Assembly (NCBI RefSeq): GCF_009377205.1
Contig: NZ_VJZE01000009.1
Location: 1 to 62,447 of the forward strand
Source of the DNA: Streptomyces phyllanthi
GTDB lineage: Bacteria; Actinomycetota; Actinomycetes; Streptomycetales; Streptomycetaceae
DNA: 62,447 nt
Direction: 5' to 3'
Part shown: positions 7,120-15,263 of the stretch, piece by piece
Position numbering within the stretch: position 1 is the first letter of the stretch
Layout of the letters: each line of letters begins with the position of its first letter
Position numbers and translations under genes: made by a program
The notes under the pieces: generated by a model
The model's database searches: none
Told to the model about the DNA's origin: nothing
Seen by the model: the letters and a program-made list of their open reading frames with translations, nothing else

Positions 7120-8365
7120 GATCCGCCGCTTCCCGCTCGCGGTCCAGCTCCTGCTGGCCAACCAGCTCGGCGTCAACACCGGCTTCTACCTGCTCATCCC
7201 TTACCTCGCCACCCACCTCGGCGAGAACCTGGGCATGTCGGCCGCCGTCGTCGGTGTGGTCCTCGGCGTGCGCAACCTGAGCCAGCAGGGCCTGTTCATC
7301 ATCGGTGGCTCCGCCTCCGACCGGCTCGGCGCGCGCGGCGTCATCATCGCCGGCTGCGCCCTGCGCACCCTCGGGTTCGCGCTGTTCGCGCTCGGCGACA
7401 GCCTGGCCGTCCTGCTCGCCGCGTCCGTGCTCAGCGGCTTCGCCGGGGCGCTGTTCAACCCCGCCGTACGCGCCTACATCGCCCAGGAGGCGGCCGAGCG
7501 CAAAGCCGAGGCGTTCGCCCTGTTCAACGTGTTCGCCACCGCCGGAGCCCTGATCGGACCGCTGTTGGGCAGCGCGCTGCTGCTGGTGGACTTCCGTACG
7601 TCGGCCCTGGCCGCCGCCGGGATCTTCGCGGTCCTCACCGTCGCGCAGGCCCTGGTGCTGCCCGCCCGGGAGGTCGAGCCGAGCAGGGGCACCGTGCTCG
7701 CGGACTGGCGCGAGGTCCTCGGCAACCGGGCCTTCCTGGCGTTCGCGCTCGCCATGGTCGGCATGTTCACCCTGGAGAACCAGCTGTACCTGCTGCTGCC
7801 CGACGGAGCCCGGCAGGCCACCGGCTGGGACGGCGCCGCCGGCCTCGTCTTCCTCGTGGGCACCCTCGCCAACCTGGCCCTGCAACTGCGCGTCACCCGA
7901 GCCCTCAAGGAGCGCGGGAACCGGGCACGTTGGATCTCGGCCGGGCTGGGCCTGATGGCGCTGGCGTTCCTGCCGCCCGCCGTAGTGGCGAGTGACCCCG
8001 GCGGCCCGGGCGGTACGGCCGACGCGGCGCTGCGTGCCCTGCCCGTCCTGGCCGGCGCCCTGCTGCTCCACCTCGGGGTGATGGTCGCCCAGCCGTTCGT
8101 GATGGAGATCGTCCCCGGCTTCGGCCGGTCCGAGCTGACGGGCACGTACTTCGGGATCTTCTACGTGGTCTCCGGGATCGCCGCCGCCGTCGGCAACACC
8201 GTCGTCGGCTGGGCCATGGACACCGGGGAGCGGGGCGACGCCGGCTGGCTGCCCTGGGCGTGCTGCGCCCTGTTCGGGCTCGCGTCCGCGCTGGGCGTGG
8301 CCTGGCTGCACCGGCTCGGCTCGCTGCCGACGGCGCCGAAGCCCTCCGTACCCGCGACGGCCTGA
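7103..8365 (+). CDS. MFS transporter, probable metallophore exporter
   Basis: A 420-residue major facilitator with about 12 membrane segments. The loop 2-3 signature is GGSASDRLGARGVIIAG (about residues 70-86), and a central loop near 195-210 divides the two halves. It starts inside the epimerase gene (17-base overlap), so it is co-translated with the biosynthetic genes. Staphylopine, pseudopaline and several siderophore loci pair a synthesis operon with one MFS or EamA exporter and one ABC importer; this gene fits the export role. Direction and cargo are inferred from context only. Confidence 0.85.
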   Translation: MRTWREIRRFPLAVQLLLANQLGVNTGFYLLIPYLATHLGENLGMSAAVVGVVLGVRNLSQQGLFIIGGSASDRLGARGVIIAGCALRTLGFALFALGDSLAVLLAASVLSGFAGALFNPAVRAYIAQEAAERKAEAFALFNVFATAGALIGPLLGSALLLVDFRTSALAAAGIFAVLTVAQALVLPAREVEPSRGTVLADWREVLGNRAFLAFALAMVGMFTLENQLYLLLPDGARQATGWDGAAGLVFLVGTLANLALQLRVTRALKERGNRARWISAGLGLMALAFLPPAVVASDPGGPGGTADAALRALPVLAGALLLHLGVMVAQPFVMEIVPGFGRSELTGTYFGIFYVVSGIAAAVGNTVVGWAMDTGERGDAGWLPWACCALFGLASALGVAWLHRLGSLPTAPKPSVPATA

Positions 8366-8378
8366 GGAAGGACACGCC

Positions 8379-9182
8379 ATGCGCCCCTCGACCGTTCCGC
8401 CCAACCTGCTCACCGACAACCCCGAGCTGTACGAGGCCCGCTTCCCCGACCCCGACCGGCTGGCCGGGCGCTGGGCGGAGGACTGTCTGGGGCGGCACGG
8501 CGCGGGACCGTGCGTACTGGACGTGGGCTGCGGTACCGGCCGCGACGCCGCCCACCTCCACGGCGCCGGCCGCACGGTGACCGGCGCCGACATCTCCGAG
8601 GCGATGCTCACCCACGCCCGCGTCCATCACCCCGGGCCCGAGTACGTCCATGCCGACCTCCACGGATTCGACCTGGGCCGGAGCGTGTTCGACGCCGTCG
8701 TGTGCCTGGACAGCGCCCTGCTGTACTGCCACACCAACGAACAGCTCGACGCCTTCCTGTCCTGCTGCCGCCGCGCCCTGACCCCGGGCGGTCTGCTGGT
8801 CGCCGAGATGCGCAACGGCGCGTACTTCCTCGGCCGTACCGAGCTGCTCGATGTGCCCACCGTCAAGGAGTTCACCTGGCGGGGCACCGTCCACCGTTCC
8901 ACCACCGTCCTCACGGTGGACCGTACGGCCCAGCTCCTGCGCCGCAGTCGCGTGTGGACCACGGACGACGGGTCCCCGCCCGTCGAGCAGCGGTCCGCGT
9001 GGCGGCTGCTGTTCCCGCAGGAGTTGCGCCGCCTCCTGGCCGCGCAGGGCTTCGAGGTCCTCGAGCTCCACGACGGACCGGGCCCACGTACCGAGCCGCC
9101 CTGGCACGAGGGCCTGCTCCCCGGCCGTACCGCCGACGCCGACCGGCTGCACCTGGTGGCCCGCCTGACCGGGTCGGCCTGA
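8379..9182 (+). CDS. class I SAM-dependent methyltransferase
   Basis: A 267-residue Rossmann methyltransferase. Motif I is VLDVGCGTGRDAAHL (about residues 47-61), the acidic end of strand 2 is TGADISEAM, and motif IV/post-IV is FDAVVCLDSALLYC followed by the ALTPGGLLVAEM segment. It begins 13 bases after the exporter gene with AGGAAGGA upstream. In this operon it probably methylates the chelator or a precursor on N or O. The acceptor is unknown. A 118-base gap with short repeats separates it from the importer genes. Confidence 0.85.
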   Translation: MRPSTVPPNLLTDNPELYEARFPDPDRLAGRWAEDCLGRHGAGPCVLDVGCGTGRDAAHLHGAGRTVTGADISEAMLTHARVHHPGPEYVHADLHGFDLGRSVFDAVVCLDSALLYCHTNEQLDAFLSCCRRALTPGGLLVAEMRNGAYFLGRTELLDVPTVKEFTWRGTVHRSTTVLTVDRTAQLLRRSRVWTTDDGSPPVEQRSAWRLLFPQELRRLLAAQGFEVLELHDGPGPRTEPPWHEGLLPGRTADADRLHLVARLTGSA

Positions 9183-9262
9183 CCGGGCCCGCCTCCGCCT
9201 CCTGACGCGCGAGAACCTGCCGCCTCCTCTCTCTTTTTTCCCGCCGCGACCGCAGCAGCCAC

Positions 9263-9300
9263 CCACACAGCAGCCGTCCACACAGCAGCCGTCCACACAC
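9263..9300 (+). repeat. 15-bp tandem repeat before the binding-protein gene
   Basis: CCACACAGCAGCCGT occurs twice in tandem (9263-9277, 9278-9292), and a partial third copy runs up to the RBS of the solute-binding-protein gene. It lies in the only real gap of the operon. It could affect translation or mRNA processing between the biosynthetic and import halves. Confidence 0.6.
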
Positions 9301-9315
9301 ATGGAGGAAACCCGC

Positions 9316-10920
9316 ATGCACGACGAATCCACCCGCCGTCTCCCGTCCCAGGAGCGCTTCCCCGGACTGCGCCGCCGCGGCTTCCTCGCCGCGACGGGCG
9401 CCGCCTCGCTCGGTGTCGTCGCCCTCGCCGGATGCGGTGGCGGCTCCGGCCCGGGCGCCGACGAGAGCAAGGGCGATGGCGCTCCCAGGAGAGGCGGGCG
9501 GCTGCGCGCCGCGTTCGCGGGCGGCGGTGCCAGTGAGACCCTCGACCCGCACCTGGCCAACCTCTTCGCCGACGCCGCCCGCGCCAAGGCTCTCTTCGAC
9601 AAGCTCGCCGACTACGGCGCCGACCTGTCGGCCCAGCCCCGCCTCGCCGAGAAGTGGGAGGCGAACAAGGCCCTGGACCGCTGGCAGGTCACCCTGCGCG
9701 AGGCCGCCTTCCACGACGGCAAGCCGGTCACCGCCGAGGACGTCCTCTACAGCTACCGCCGTATCGCCGACCCCGGGCAGGCGTTCCGCGCCAAGGCGTC
9801 CCTGGAGCCCATCGACCTCGACGCCAGCCGCGCCACCGGGCAGCGGTCGATCGAGTTCGTCCTCAAGCGCCCCACGGCCGAATTCCCCAACATCCTGGCC
9901 GCGTTCGGCGCGTACATCGTGCCCGAGGGCGCGACCGGGTTCGACAGGAAGCCGATCGGCTCCGGCCCCTTCCGCTTCGTCTCCTTCGCCCCGGGCCGCT
10001 CCGCCGTCTTCCGCCGCAACGACGACTACTGGGACGGCGCCCCGCACCTCGACGAGATCGAGTTCGTCGTCGCCAACGAGGAGTCCGCCCGCGTCAACGC
10101 GCTCCTCGGCGGCCAGGTCGAGTACGCCCATGAGCTCAACCCCGCCACCGCCCGCGCCCACGAGGGCAAGGGACAGATCGAGATCGTCCGGCTCCGCAAC
10201 AGCGCGATGCAGGGCTTCGCCATGAAGACCGACCGGGCGCCCTTCGACGACAGGCGGGTGCGTGAGGCGTTCTTCCTCATCGCCGACCGCGAGGAGCTCG
10301 TCGACGGCGCCCTGTCCGGCGCGGGCGTCGTCGGCAACGACCTGTTCGGCAAGGGCTACGAGTACTACGCCGACGGCCTCCCCCAGCGCGAGCAGGACCT
10401 CGACCGCGCCCGCGCCCTGCTCAAGCGGGCCGGCGCCGAGAAGTTGAAGGTCACCCTCGACACCTCGGCCGTCGCCGCCGGGTTCACCGAGGCCGCCGGC
10501 GTCTTCCGCGACCAGGCGAAGGAGGCGGGCGTCACGATCGACGTCAAGACGGGCAGCAAGGACTCGTACTGGAGCGACATCCTCGACAACGGCGCCCTGT
10601 GCTGCTACCGCTCCGGCGCCATGCCCATCGAGGCCCACATCTCCCAGCGCCTGCTCACCGGCTCCACCACCAACGCCACCAAGTGGCAGCACAAGGACTT
10701 CGACGCCCTCTACCAGCAAGCCCAGTCCACCAAGGACAGGACCGGGCGCGCCGCGGTCTACGAGCGGATGCAGCGCCGCCTGTACACCGAGGGCGGCTTC
10801 CTCATCTGGGGCTTCGCCGACTGGATCCTCGGTATCGCCCGCAACGTGAAGGGAGTGGAGGAGAACGCGCCCGCCAACACGCTCGACTGGGCCCGCTTCG
10901 ACAAGGTGTGGCTCACGTGA
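9316..10920 (+). CDS. ABC importer solute-binding lipoprotein (nickel/peptide type, SBP_bac_5)
   Basis: A 534-residue family 5 (OppA/NikA/CntA-like) binding protein. The N-terminus has a twin-arginine-like RRRGFL and a lipobox VALAGC, so it is probably a Tat-exported lipoprotein anchored outside the membrane. The mature protein has the family landmarks LDPHLAN, WQVTLREAAFHDGKPVTAEDVLYSY and GSGPFRFVSF. The ATG at 9316 is chosen over that at 9301 because GGAGG at 9303-9307 is correctly spaced for it. Members capture metal-chelate complexes (nickel, staphylopine-metal) or peptides. Here, downstream of chelator-type genes and a Zur box, the likely ligand is the metal-loaded metallophore. Confidence 0.9.
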   Translation: MHDESTRRLPSQERFPGLRRRGFLAATGAASLGVVALAGCGGGSGPGADESKGDGAPRRGGRLRAAFAGGGASETLDPHLANLFADAARAKALFDKLADYGADLSAQPRLAEKWEANKALDRWQVTLREAAFHDGKPVTAEDVLYSYRRIADPGQAFRAKASLEPIDLDASRATGQRSIEFVLKRPTAEFPNILAAFGAYIVPEGATGFDRKPIGSGPFRFVSFAPGRSAVFRRNDDYWDGAPHLDEIEFVVANEESARVNALLGGQVEYAHELNPATARAHEGKGQIEIVRLRNSAMQGFAMKTDRAPFDDRRVREAFFLIADREELVDGALSGAGVVGNDLFGKGYEYYADGLPQREQDLDRARALLKRAGAEKLKVTLDTSAVAAGFTEAAGVFRDQAKEAGVTIDVKTGSKDSYWSDILDNGALCCYRSGAMPIEAHISQRLLTGSTTNATKWQHKDFDALYQQAQSTKDRTGRAAVYERMQRRLYTEGGFLIWGFADWILGIARNVKGVEENAPANTLDWARFDKVWLT

Positions 10921-11870
10921 GCGGACTGCGCTCCTTCGTCGCCCGGCGGCTACTCCTCGGCGTCGCGCAGACCGTGGCCGTGGTGCTGCTGGTCTTCGCG
11001 CTCACCGAGGCGCTGCCGGGCGACGCCGCCGTCGCCCTGGCCGGCGACCAGCCCGACCCGGCCCGTATCCAGGCGATCCGCGAGGCCATGGAACTGGACC
11101 GGCCCGCGTACGAACGGCTGGCCGACTGGGCGGCGGGTCTGCCGCACGGCGACTTCGGCACCTCCCTGGCCTCCGGACGCCCGGTCAGCCGGTACGTCGC
11201 CGAGGGCTTCGGCCCCACCCTGCTGCTGGCCACGCTCACTGTGGCGCTGCTCGTGCCGGTGGGCTTCGGCCTCGGCGTGCTCGCCGCCCGACGCGTTGGA
11301 CGCCTCGCCGACCGGCTGATCAGCTCGGTGACCCTCGCCGTGTACGCGGTGCCCGAGTTCGCCCTCGGCGTGCTGCTGGTGACCGTCTTCGCGCTCCGGC
11401 TGGGCTGGCTGCCACCGACCGCGGTCGGCTACGGCACCGACCTGCTCGGCCACCCGGCCGCACTCGTCCTCCCCGTGCTCGTCCTGCTCTCCCGGCCCGT
11501 GTGCTCGCTGGCCCGCCTGGTGCGCGCCGGCATGATCGACGCGCTCGCCTCCCCGTACGCGGCGCAGGCCCGCCGCTACGGCGTTTCCGGCGTCCGTATC
11601 CACTACGCGCACGCCCTGCCCAACGCCCTCGCCCCCGCCGCGCAGCAGCTGGCCCGCACCATCGACTGGCTGCTGTGCGGTGTCATCGTCGTGGAGGCGC
11701 TGTACGTGATCCCCGGACTCGGCACCGTACTGCTCAACGCCGTCGCCGAACGCGACGTACCCGTCGTGCAGGGCCTCGCCGTGGTGTTCGGGGTGCTGAC
11801 CGTCGTCCTCAACCTCGGCGCCGACCTGGTTGCCCACCGCCTCGCGCCACGGGCGGGGGTGGCCGCGTGA
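10917..11870 (+). CDS. ABC importer permease 1 (NikB/DppB-like)
   Basis: A 317-residue inner-membrane permease with the type profile of DppB/NikB: an N-terminal membrane segment (AQTVAVVLLVFALTEALPGD), the extracytoplasmic loop with MELDRPAYERL and GDFGTSL, then five more segments. The EAA-loop region is DALASPYAAQARRYGVSG. The GTG start overlaps the binding-protein stop by GTGA. It forms the channel with the next gene's product. Confidence 0.9.
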   Translation: MSGLRSFVARRLLLGVAQTVAVVLLVFALTEALPGDAAVALAGDQPDPARIQAIREAMELDRPAYERLADWAAGLPHGDFGTSLASGRPVSRYVAEGFGPTLLLATLTVALLVPVGFGLGVLAARRVGRLADRLISSVTLAVYAVPEFALGVLLVTVFALRLGWLPPTAVGYGTDLLGHPAALVLPVLVLLSRPVCSLARLVRAGMIDALASPYAAQARRYGVSGVRIHYAHALPNALAPAAQQLARTIDWLLCGVIVVEALYVIPGLGTVLLNAVAERDVPVVQGLAVVFGVLTVVLNLGADLVAHRLAPRAGVAA

Positions 11871-12739
11871 AGAACCCGCGCACCGGCCGCTTCGCCCTCG
11901 GCCTCGCGGTCGTCGCCGTACCCCTCGTCCTCGCCCTCCTCGGCCCGGTGTTCGCGGAGGAACCGGGCCGGCGCGCCGTGTCCTTCACCGCCGGCGACGG
12001 CCACTGGCTCGGCACCGACTTCGTCGGCCGCGACGTATGGCAACAGGTCCTGCACGGCGGCCGCCCAGTCGTGCTGACCGCCCTGGCGGCAACCACTCTG
12101 GCCTGTCTCGTGGCCCTGCCCATCGGCCTGGTCAGCGCGCTCACCCACCGCCGCCTGCTGGAGGAGCTGCTGATGAGGCCCCTGGACATCCTGCTCGCCG
12201 TCCCGTCGCTGCTGCTGATCCTGCTGGCCGCCACGGTGTTCTCCCCCGGCGCCGTCGGTCTCGCCCTGCTGGTCGCGCTGATCAACGTGCCCGACGCGGC
12301 CCGCCTCGTACGCGCCGCCGCCATGGAGGCCGCCGCCCGTCCCGCCGTCGAGGCGCTGCGCATGCAGGGCGAGACCTGGTGGCGCCTGGCCGTCGGCTAC
12401 GTCGGCCGGTCCATGCTGGGCACCCTGGCCGCCGACGTCGGCACCCGGCTGACCGGCGTGCTGTACCTGGTCGCCACGGCCGCGTTCCTCGGCGTCGGAG
12501 TCGCCCCGGACGCCGCCGACTGGGCGGTCATGGTCGACCGCAACCGCACGGGCCTGTTCCTCCAGCCCTGGGCCGTGGTCGTACCCGCCCTGCTGATCGT
12601 CGCCCTGACGATGGGCACCAACCTCCTCTTCGACGCCGCGCTGGCGGGCGACCGCCGAAGCACCCGGGTCCAGGACACGAAGCGCCGGGGCGCACCCGAG
12701 TCCCTCCGCAGCCGAGCAGGGAGTGAGGCACGCCGGTGA
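11867..12739 (+). CDS. ABC importer permease 2 (NikC/DppC-like)
   Basis: A 290-residue permease with the DppC/NikC hallmark HWLGTDFVGRDVWQQVLHGG after the first membrane segment, then five segments. The EAA-type loop is AVEALRMQGETWWRL. It is coupled to both neighbours by GTGA overlaps. The C-terminal tail (about the last 30 residues) is charged and unlike the family, perhaps a recent extension. Confidence 0.9.
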   Translation: MKNPRTGRFALGLAVVAVPLVLALLGPVFAEEPGRRAVSFTAGDGHWLGTDFVGRDVWQQVLHGGRPVVLTALAATTLACLVALPIGLVSALTHRRLLEELLMRPLDILLAVPSLLLILLAATVFSPGAVGLALLVALINVPDAARLVRAAAMEAAARPAVEALRMQGETWWRLAVGYVGRSMLGTLAADVGTRLTGVLYLVATAAFLGVGVAPDAADWAVMVDRNRTGLFLQPWAVVVPALLIVALTMGTNLLFDAALAGDRRSTRVQDTKRRGAPESLRSRAGSEARR

Positions 12740-14361
12740 ACCTGGAGAACCACCACGACGACACGACGGAGCCGGCCGCCACGGGCGGCGGACCCGGCGA
12801 CACCGCCGAAGAGCCCGTGGCCGGGATCCGCGACCTGCGCGTCGAGATCGACGGCAGGTCCGTCGTCGACGGAGTGACCCTCGGAGCCCTGCCCGGCAAG
12901 GTCACCGCGCTGGTCGGCGCCTCCGGCAGCGGCAAGACCACCACCGGCCTCGCCCTGCTCGGCGAGTTCCCACGCGGCGCCCGCGTCACCGGCGACATAC
13001 GGCCGGCAGCCGACGGCCTCGTCGGCTACATCCCCCAGCACCCGGCGGCCGTCCTCAACCCCGCCCGCCGTGTCTCCGCCCTCCTGACCGACATCGCCCG
13101 CGCCCAGGTCCGCCACCTGCCCCTGGGCAAGCGCCGGGCCGCTGCCCGCGAACGCGTCCTGCGGGCGCTGGCCGATGCCCAGCTCCCGGACGCCGAGGCC
13201 CTGTCGCGGCGCTACCCGCACCAGCTCTCGGGCGGCCAGCAGCAGCGCGTCGTCCTCGCCCAGGCCCTGCTGCTCGGTGCCCGCGTCATCGTCGCCGACG
13301 AGCCCACCACCGGACAGGACGCCCTGACCAAGAGCCGCGTCGTCGACCAGCTCGCCGCCGTCGCGGCACGCGGCATCGCCGTCGTCCTGCTCAGCCACGA
13401 CCTCGACGTCGTCCGCGCGCTCGCCGACGACGTCCACGTCATGCGAGCGGGCCGGGTCGTGGAGTCGGGCCCCGCACAGCACCTGTGGCTGGAGCCCCGA
13501 CACGAGTGGACCCGCCGGCTGCTCGACGGGCAGCGGGAGCTCCCGCGGCCCGAGCCCGCAACCACTGCCGCACGACCGGTCCTGCGGATACGCGACCTGA
13601 CCGCCCGCCACCGTGACAGGGCACACGGCACGACCGTGGTGCTGCGCGTTCCCGGACTCGATCTGCACACCGGCGAATGCCTGGCCGTCGTCGGCCGCTC
13701 CGGCAGCGGCAAGACCACCCTCGCCCGCTGTCTGGCGGGACTCCACCGTGCCCACGACGGGGAGATCCTCCTCGACGGCACTCCGCTGCCTCGCAGCCTG
13801 CGCGACCGCAGCCGCGCGCACCTGGCAGCCGTGCAGTACGTCTTCCAGGACGCGCGCGCCGCCTTCGACGAGCACCGCCCCGTCCTGCACCAGGTCGCCC
13901 GCACCGCGACCCGGCTGCGCGGCACCGACGGCCGCGCCGCCAGGACCGAGGCCCTGACCACCCTGACCCGCCTCGGGCTCACGGAGGACCTGGTCCGCAG
14001 ACGCCCCGGCCGGCTGTCCGGCGGCGAACTCCAGCGCGCAGCCCTCGCCCGCGCCCTGCTCGCCCGTCCCCGCGTCCTCGTCTGCGACGAGATCACCTCC
14101 GGCCTCGACACGGTCACCCGCCGCGGCATCCTCGACACCCTCGCGGCACTGGTCCGCGGCCACGACGACCTCTCCCTGGTCCTGATCACCCACGATCTGG
14201 GCACCGCGGCCCTCGCCCACCGCATCGCCGTCCTGGACGCGGGCGAACTCGTCGAACAGGGCCCGGCACACCGCGTCCTGACCGAGCCGAGCCACCCGTT
14301 CACCGTCTCGCTCATGGAGACCACGGCACGTCTGGCGGCACGAACGGGCCTCTCCCGGTGA
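12736..14361 (+). CDS. ABC importer ATPase with two fused nucleotide-binding domains
   Basis: A 541-residue protein with two complete ABC domains. The first (about 25-255) has Walker A GASGSGKTTTG, signature LSGGQQQR and Walker B VIVADEPTTGQD. The second (about 280-530) has Walker A GRSGSGKTTLAR, signature LSGGELQR and Walker B VLVCDEITSGLD. This corresponds to NikD plus NikE (or CntD plus CntF) in one chain, so with the three preceding genes the importer is complete. The GTG start overlaps the previous stop. The last codon directly abuts the stop codon of the convergent tetR gene (14361/14362), leaving no terminator between them. Confidence 0.92.
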   Translation: MNLENHHDDTTEPAATGGGPGDTAEEPVAGIRDLRVEIDGRSVVDGVTLGALPGKVTALVGASGSGKTTTGLALLGEFPRGARVTGDIRPAADGLVGYIPQHPAAVLNPARRVSALLTDIARAQVRHLPLGKRRAAARERVLRALADAQLPDAEALSRRYPHQLSGGQQQRVVLAQALLLGARVIVADEPTTGQDALTKSRVVDQLAAVAARGIAVVLLSHDLDVVRALADDVHVMRAGRVVESGPAQHLWLEPRHEWTRRLLDGQRELPRPEPATTAARPVLRIRDLTARHRDRAHGTTVVLRVPGLDLHTGECLAVVGRSGSGKTTLARCLAGLHRAHDGEILLDGTPLPRSLRDRSRAHLAAVQYVFQDARAAFDEHRPVLHQVARTATRLRGTDGRAARTEALTTLTRLGLTEDLVRRRPGRLSGGELQRAALARALLARPRVLVCDEITSGLDTVTRRGILDTLAALVRGHDDLSLVLITHDLGTAALAHRIAVLDAGELVEQGPAHRVLTEPSHPFTVSLMETTARLAARTGLSR

Positions 14362-15090
14362 TCAGCGCCGAGCCCCGGGCCGGGACCGTCCGCATCCCCT
14401 CGCTGCCGGGGCGCGTGCCGCCAGCGCCTCCAGCAGCAGGTCCACGGCCTCCTCGAAGGAGCTGTCCGCCATCCCGGGCAGCTCCGGACGGACCGCGGTG
14501 AGCGCCGGGTACGCCACCGGGTCCAGGTCCTGGTAGACATCCCTCCACGCCCGGTGATCGGCCTCGCGCTGTTGCCGCGGCAGTGCCTGGAACGCCGCGT
14601 CCGCGGCCGCGTGGCTGAGGACGGTGTCGATGAAGGCCAGATAGAGCCGTGCGGCGGAGGCCGGCTCGAAGCCCGCCGACAGCAGCAGGCCGATTCCCGT
14701 CTCCACGGCCCGGATCTCGCTCTTGCGCCGCGTCACCCGGTGCGCGGCCATGGCAGCCGCCCGGGGATGGGCGACGTACCCGGCACGGACCCGCAGGGCC
14801 ATCTCGCGCAACGAGGCCACCCAGTCGTCTCCGGGGACGAACCCCTCCATCGCGTCGCCGATGATCCGGTCGGCGATGGCCAGCACCAGGTCGTCGGTGC
14901 CGTGGAAGTAGCGGTACAGAGCGGTCGGGTCGCAGCCCAGTGCCGTACCGAGCCGGCGCACGCTCAGCGCCTCGGGGCCATGCTCGCCGATCAGCCGCAG
15001 GGCGGTCTCCACGATCAGGTCCTCCGACAGCAGGACCCCGGAGCGGGTAGGTCGTCGGCGTCTGCGCTCCTGCGGGACACGGGTGGCCAT
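14362..15090 (-). CDS. TetR-family transcriptional regulator
   Basis: A 242-residue regulator. The N-terminal helix-turn-helix (about 25-70) has the family pattern IVETALRLIGEHGPEALSVR followed by GCDPTALYRYFHG. The C-terminal ligand domain resembles TetR_C (TetR/Tet-like) with AGYVAHPRAAA. The ATG at 15090 follows GGAGGA; an upstream ATG would add an unconserved stretch. It is divergent from the APC permease-amidohydrolase genes, and a perfect 15-bp palindrome lies between the two starts. It therefore most likely represses itself and that operon, with an inducer taken up by the permease. Confidence 0.9.
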   Translation of the reverse strand: MATRVPQERRRRRPTRSGVLLSEDLIVETALRLIGEHGPEALSVRRLGTALGCDPTALYRYFHGTDDLVLAIADRIIGDAMEGFVPGDDWVASLREMALRVRAGYVAHPRAAAMAAHRVTRRKSEIRAVETGIGLLLSAGFEPASAARLYLAFIDTVLSHAAADAAFQALPRQQREADHRAWRDVYQDLDPVAYPALTAVRPELPGMADSSFEEAVDLLLEALAARAPAARGCGRSRPGARR

Positions 15091-15142
15091 GGCTGTGTTC
15101 CTCCCGGTCCTCTCGTTCCTCACACCGACGGGGGCTTGCGTA

Positions 15143-15157
15143 CCGTTCAGTGAACGG
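15143..15157. promoter_or_regulatory. TetR operator palindrome
   Basis: CCGTTCAGTGAACGG is a perfect 7-1-7 inverted repeat 53 bp from the tetR start and about 107 bp before the APC gene. Size, symmetry and position are those of a TetR-family operator serving both divergent promoters. Confidence 0.75.
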
Positions 15158-15263
15158 CCCTCGGCCGCCTTACGTCAACAGGGTTGACCCAATGCGGACG
15201 GCGGCTGTTCCATCACCTCACCGCGCGGCTCTTCCCCGTCCTCCGTCCCCCGAGGAGCCCTCC

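Noticed and set aside
9263..9300. CRISPR-like repeats
   Set aside because: Only two and a half 15-bp copies directly adjoining, with no spacers. No CRISPR array or cas gene was seen anywhere in the window.
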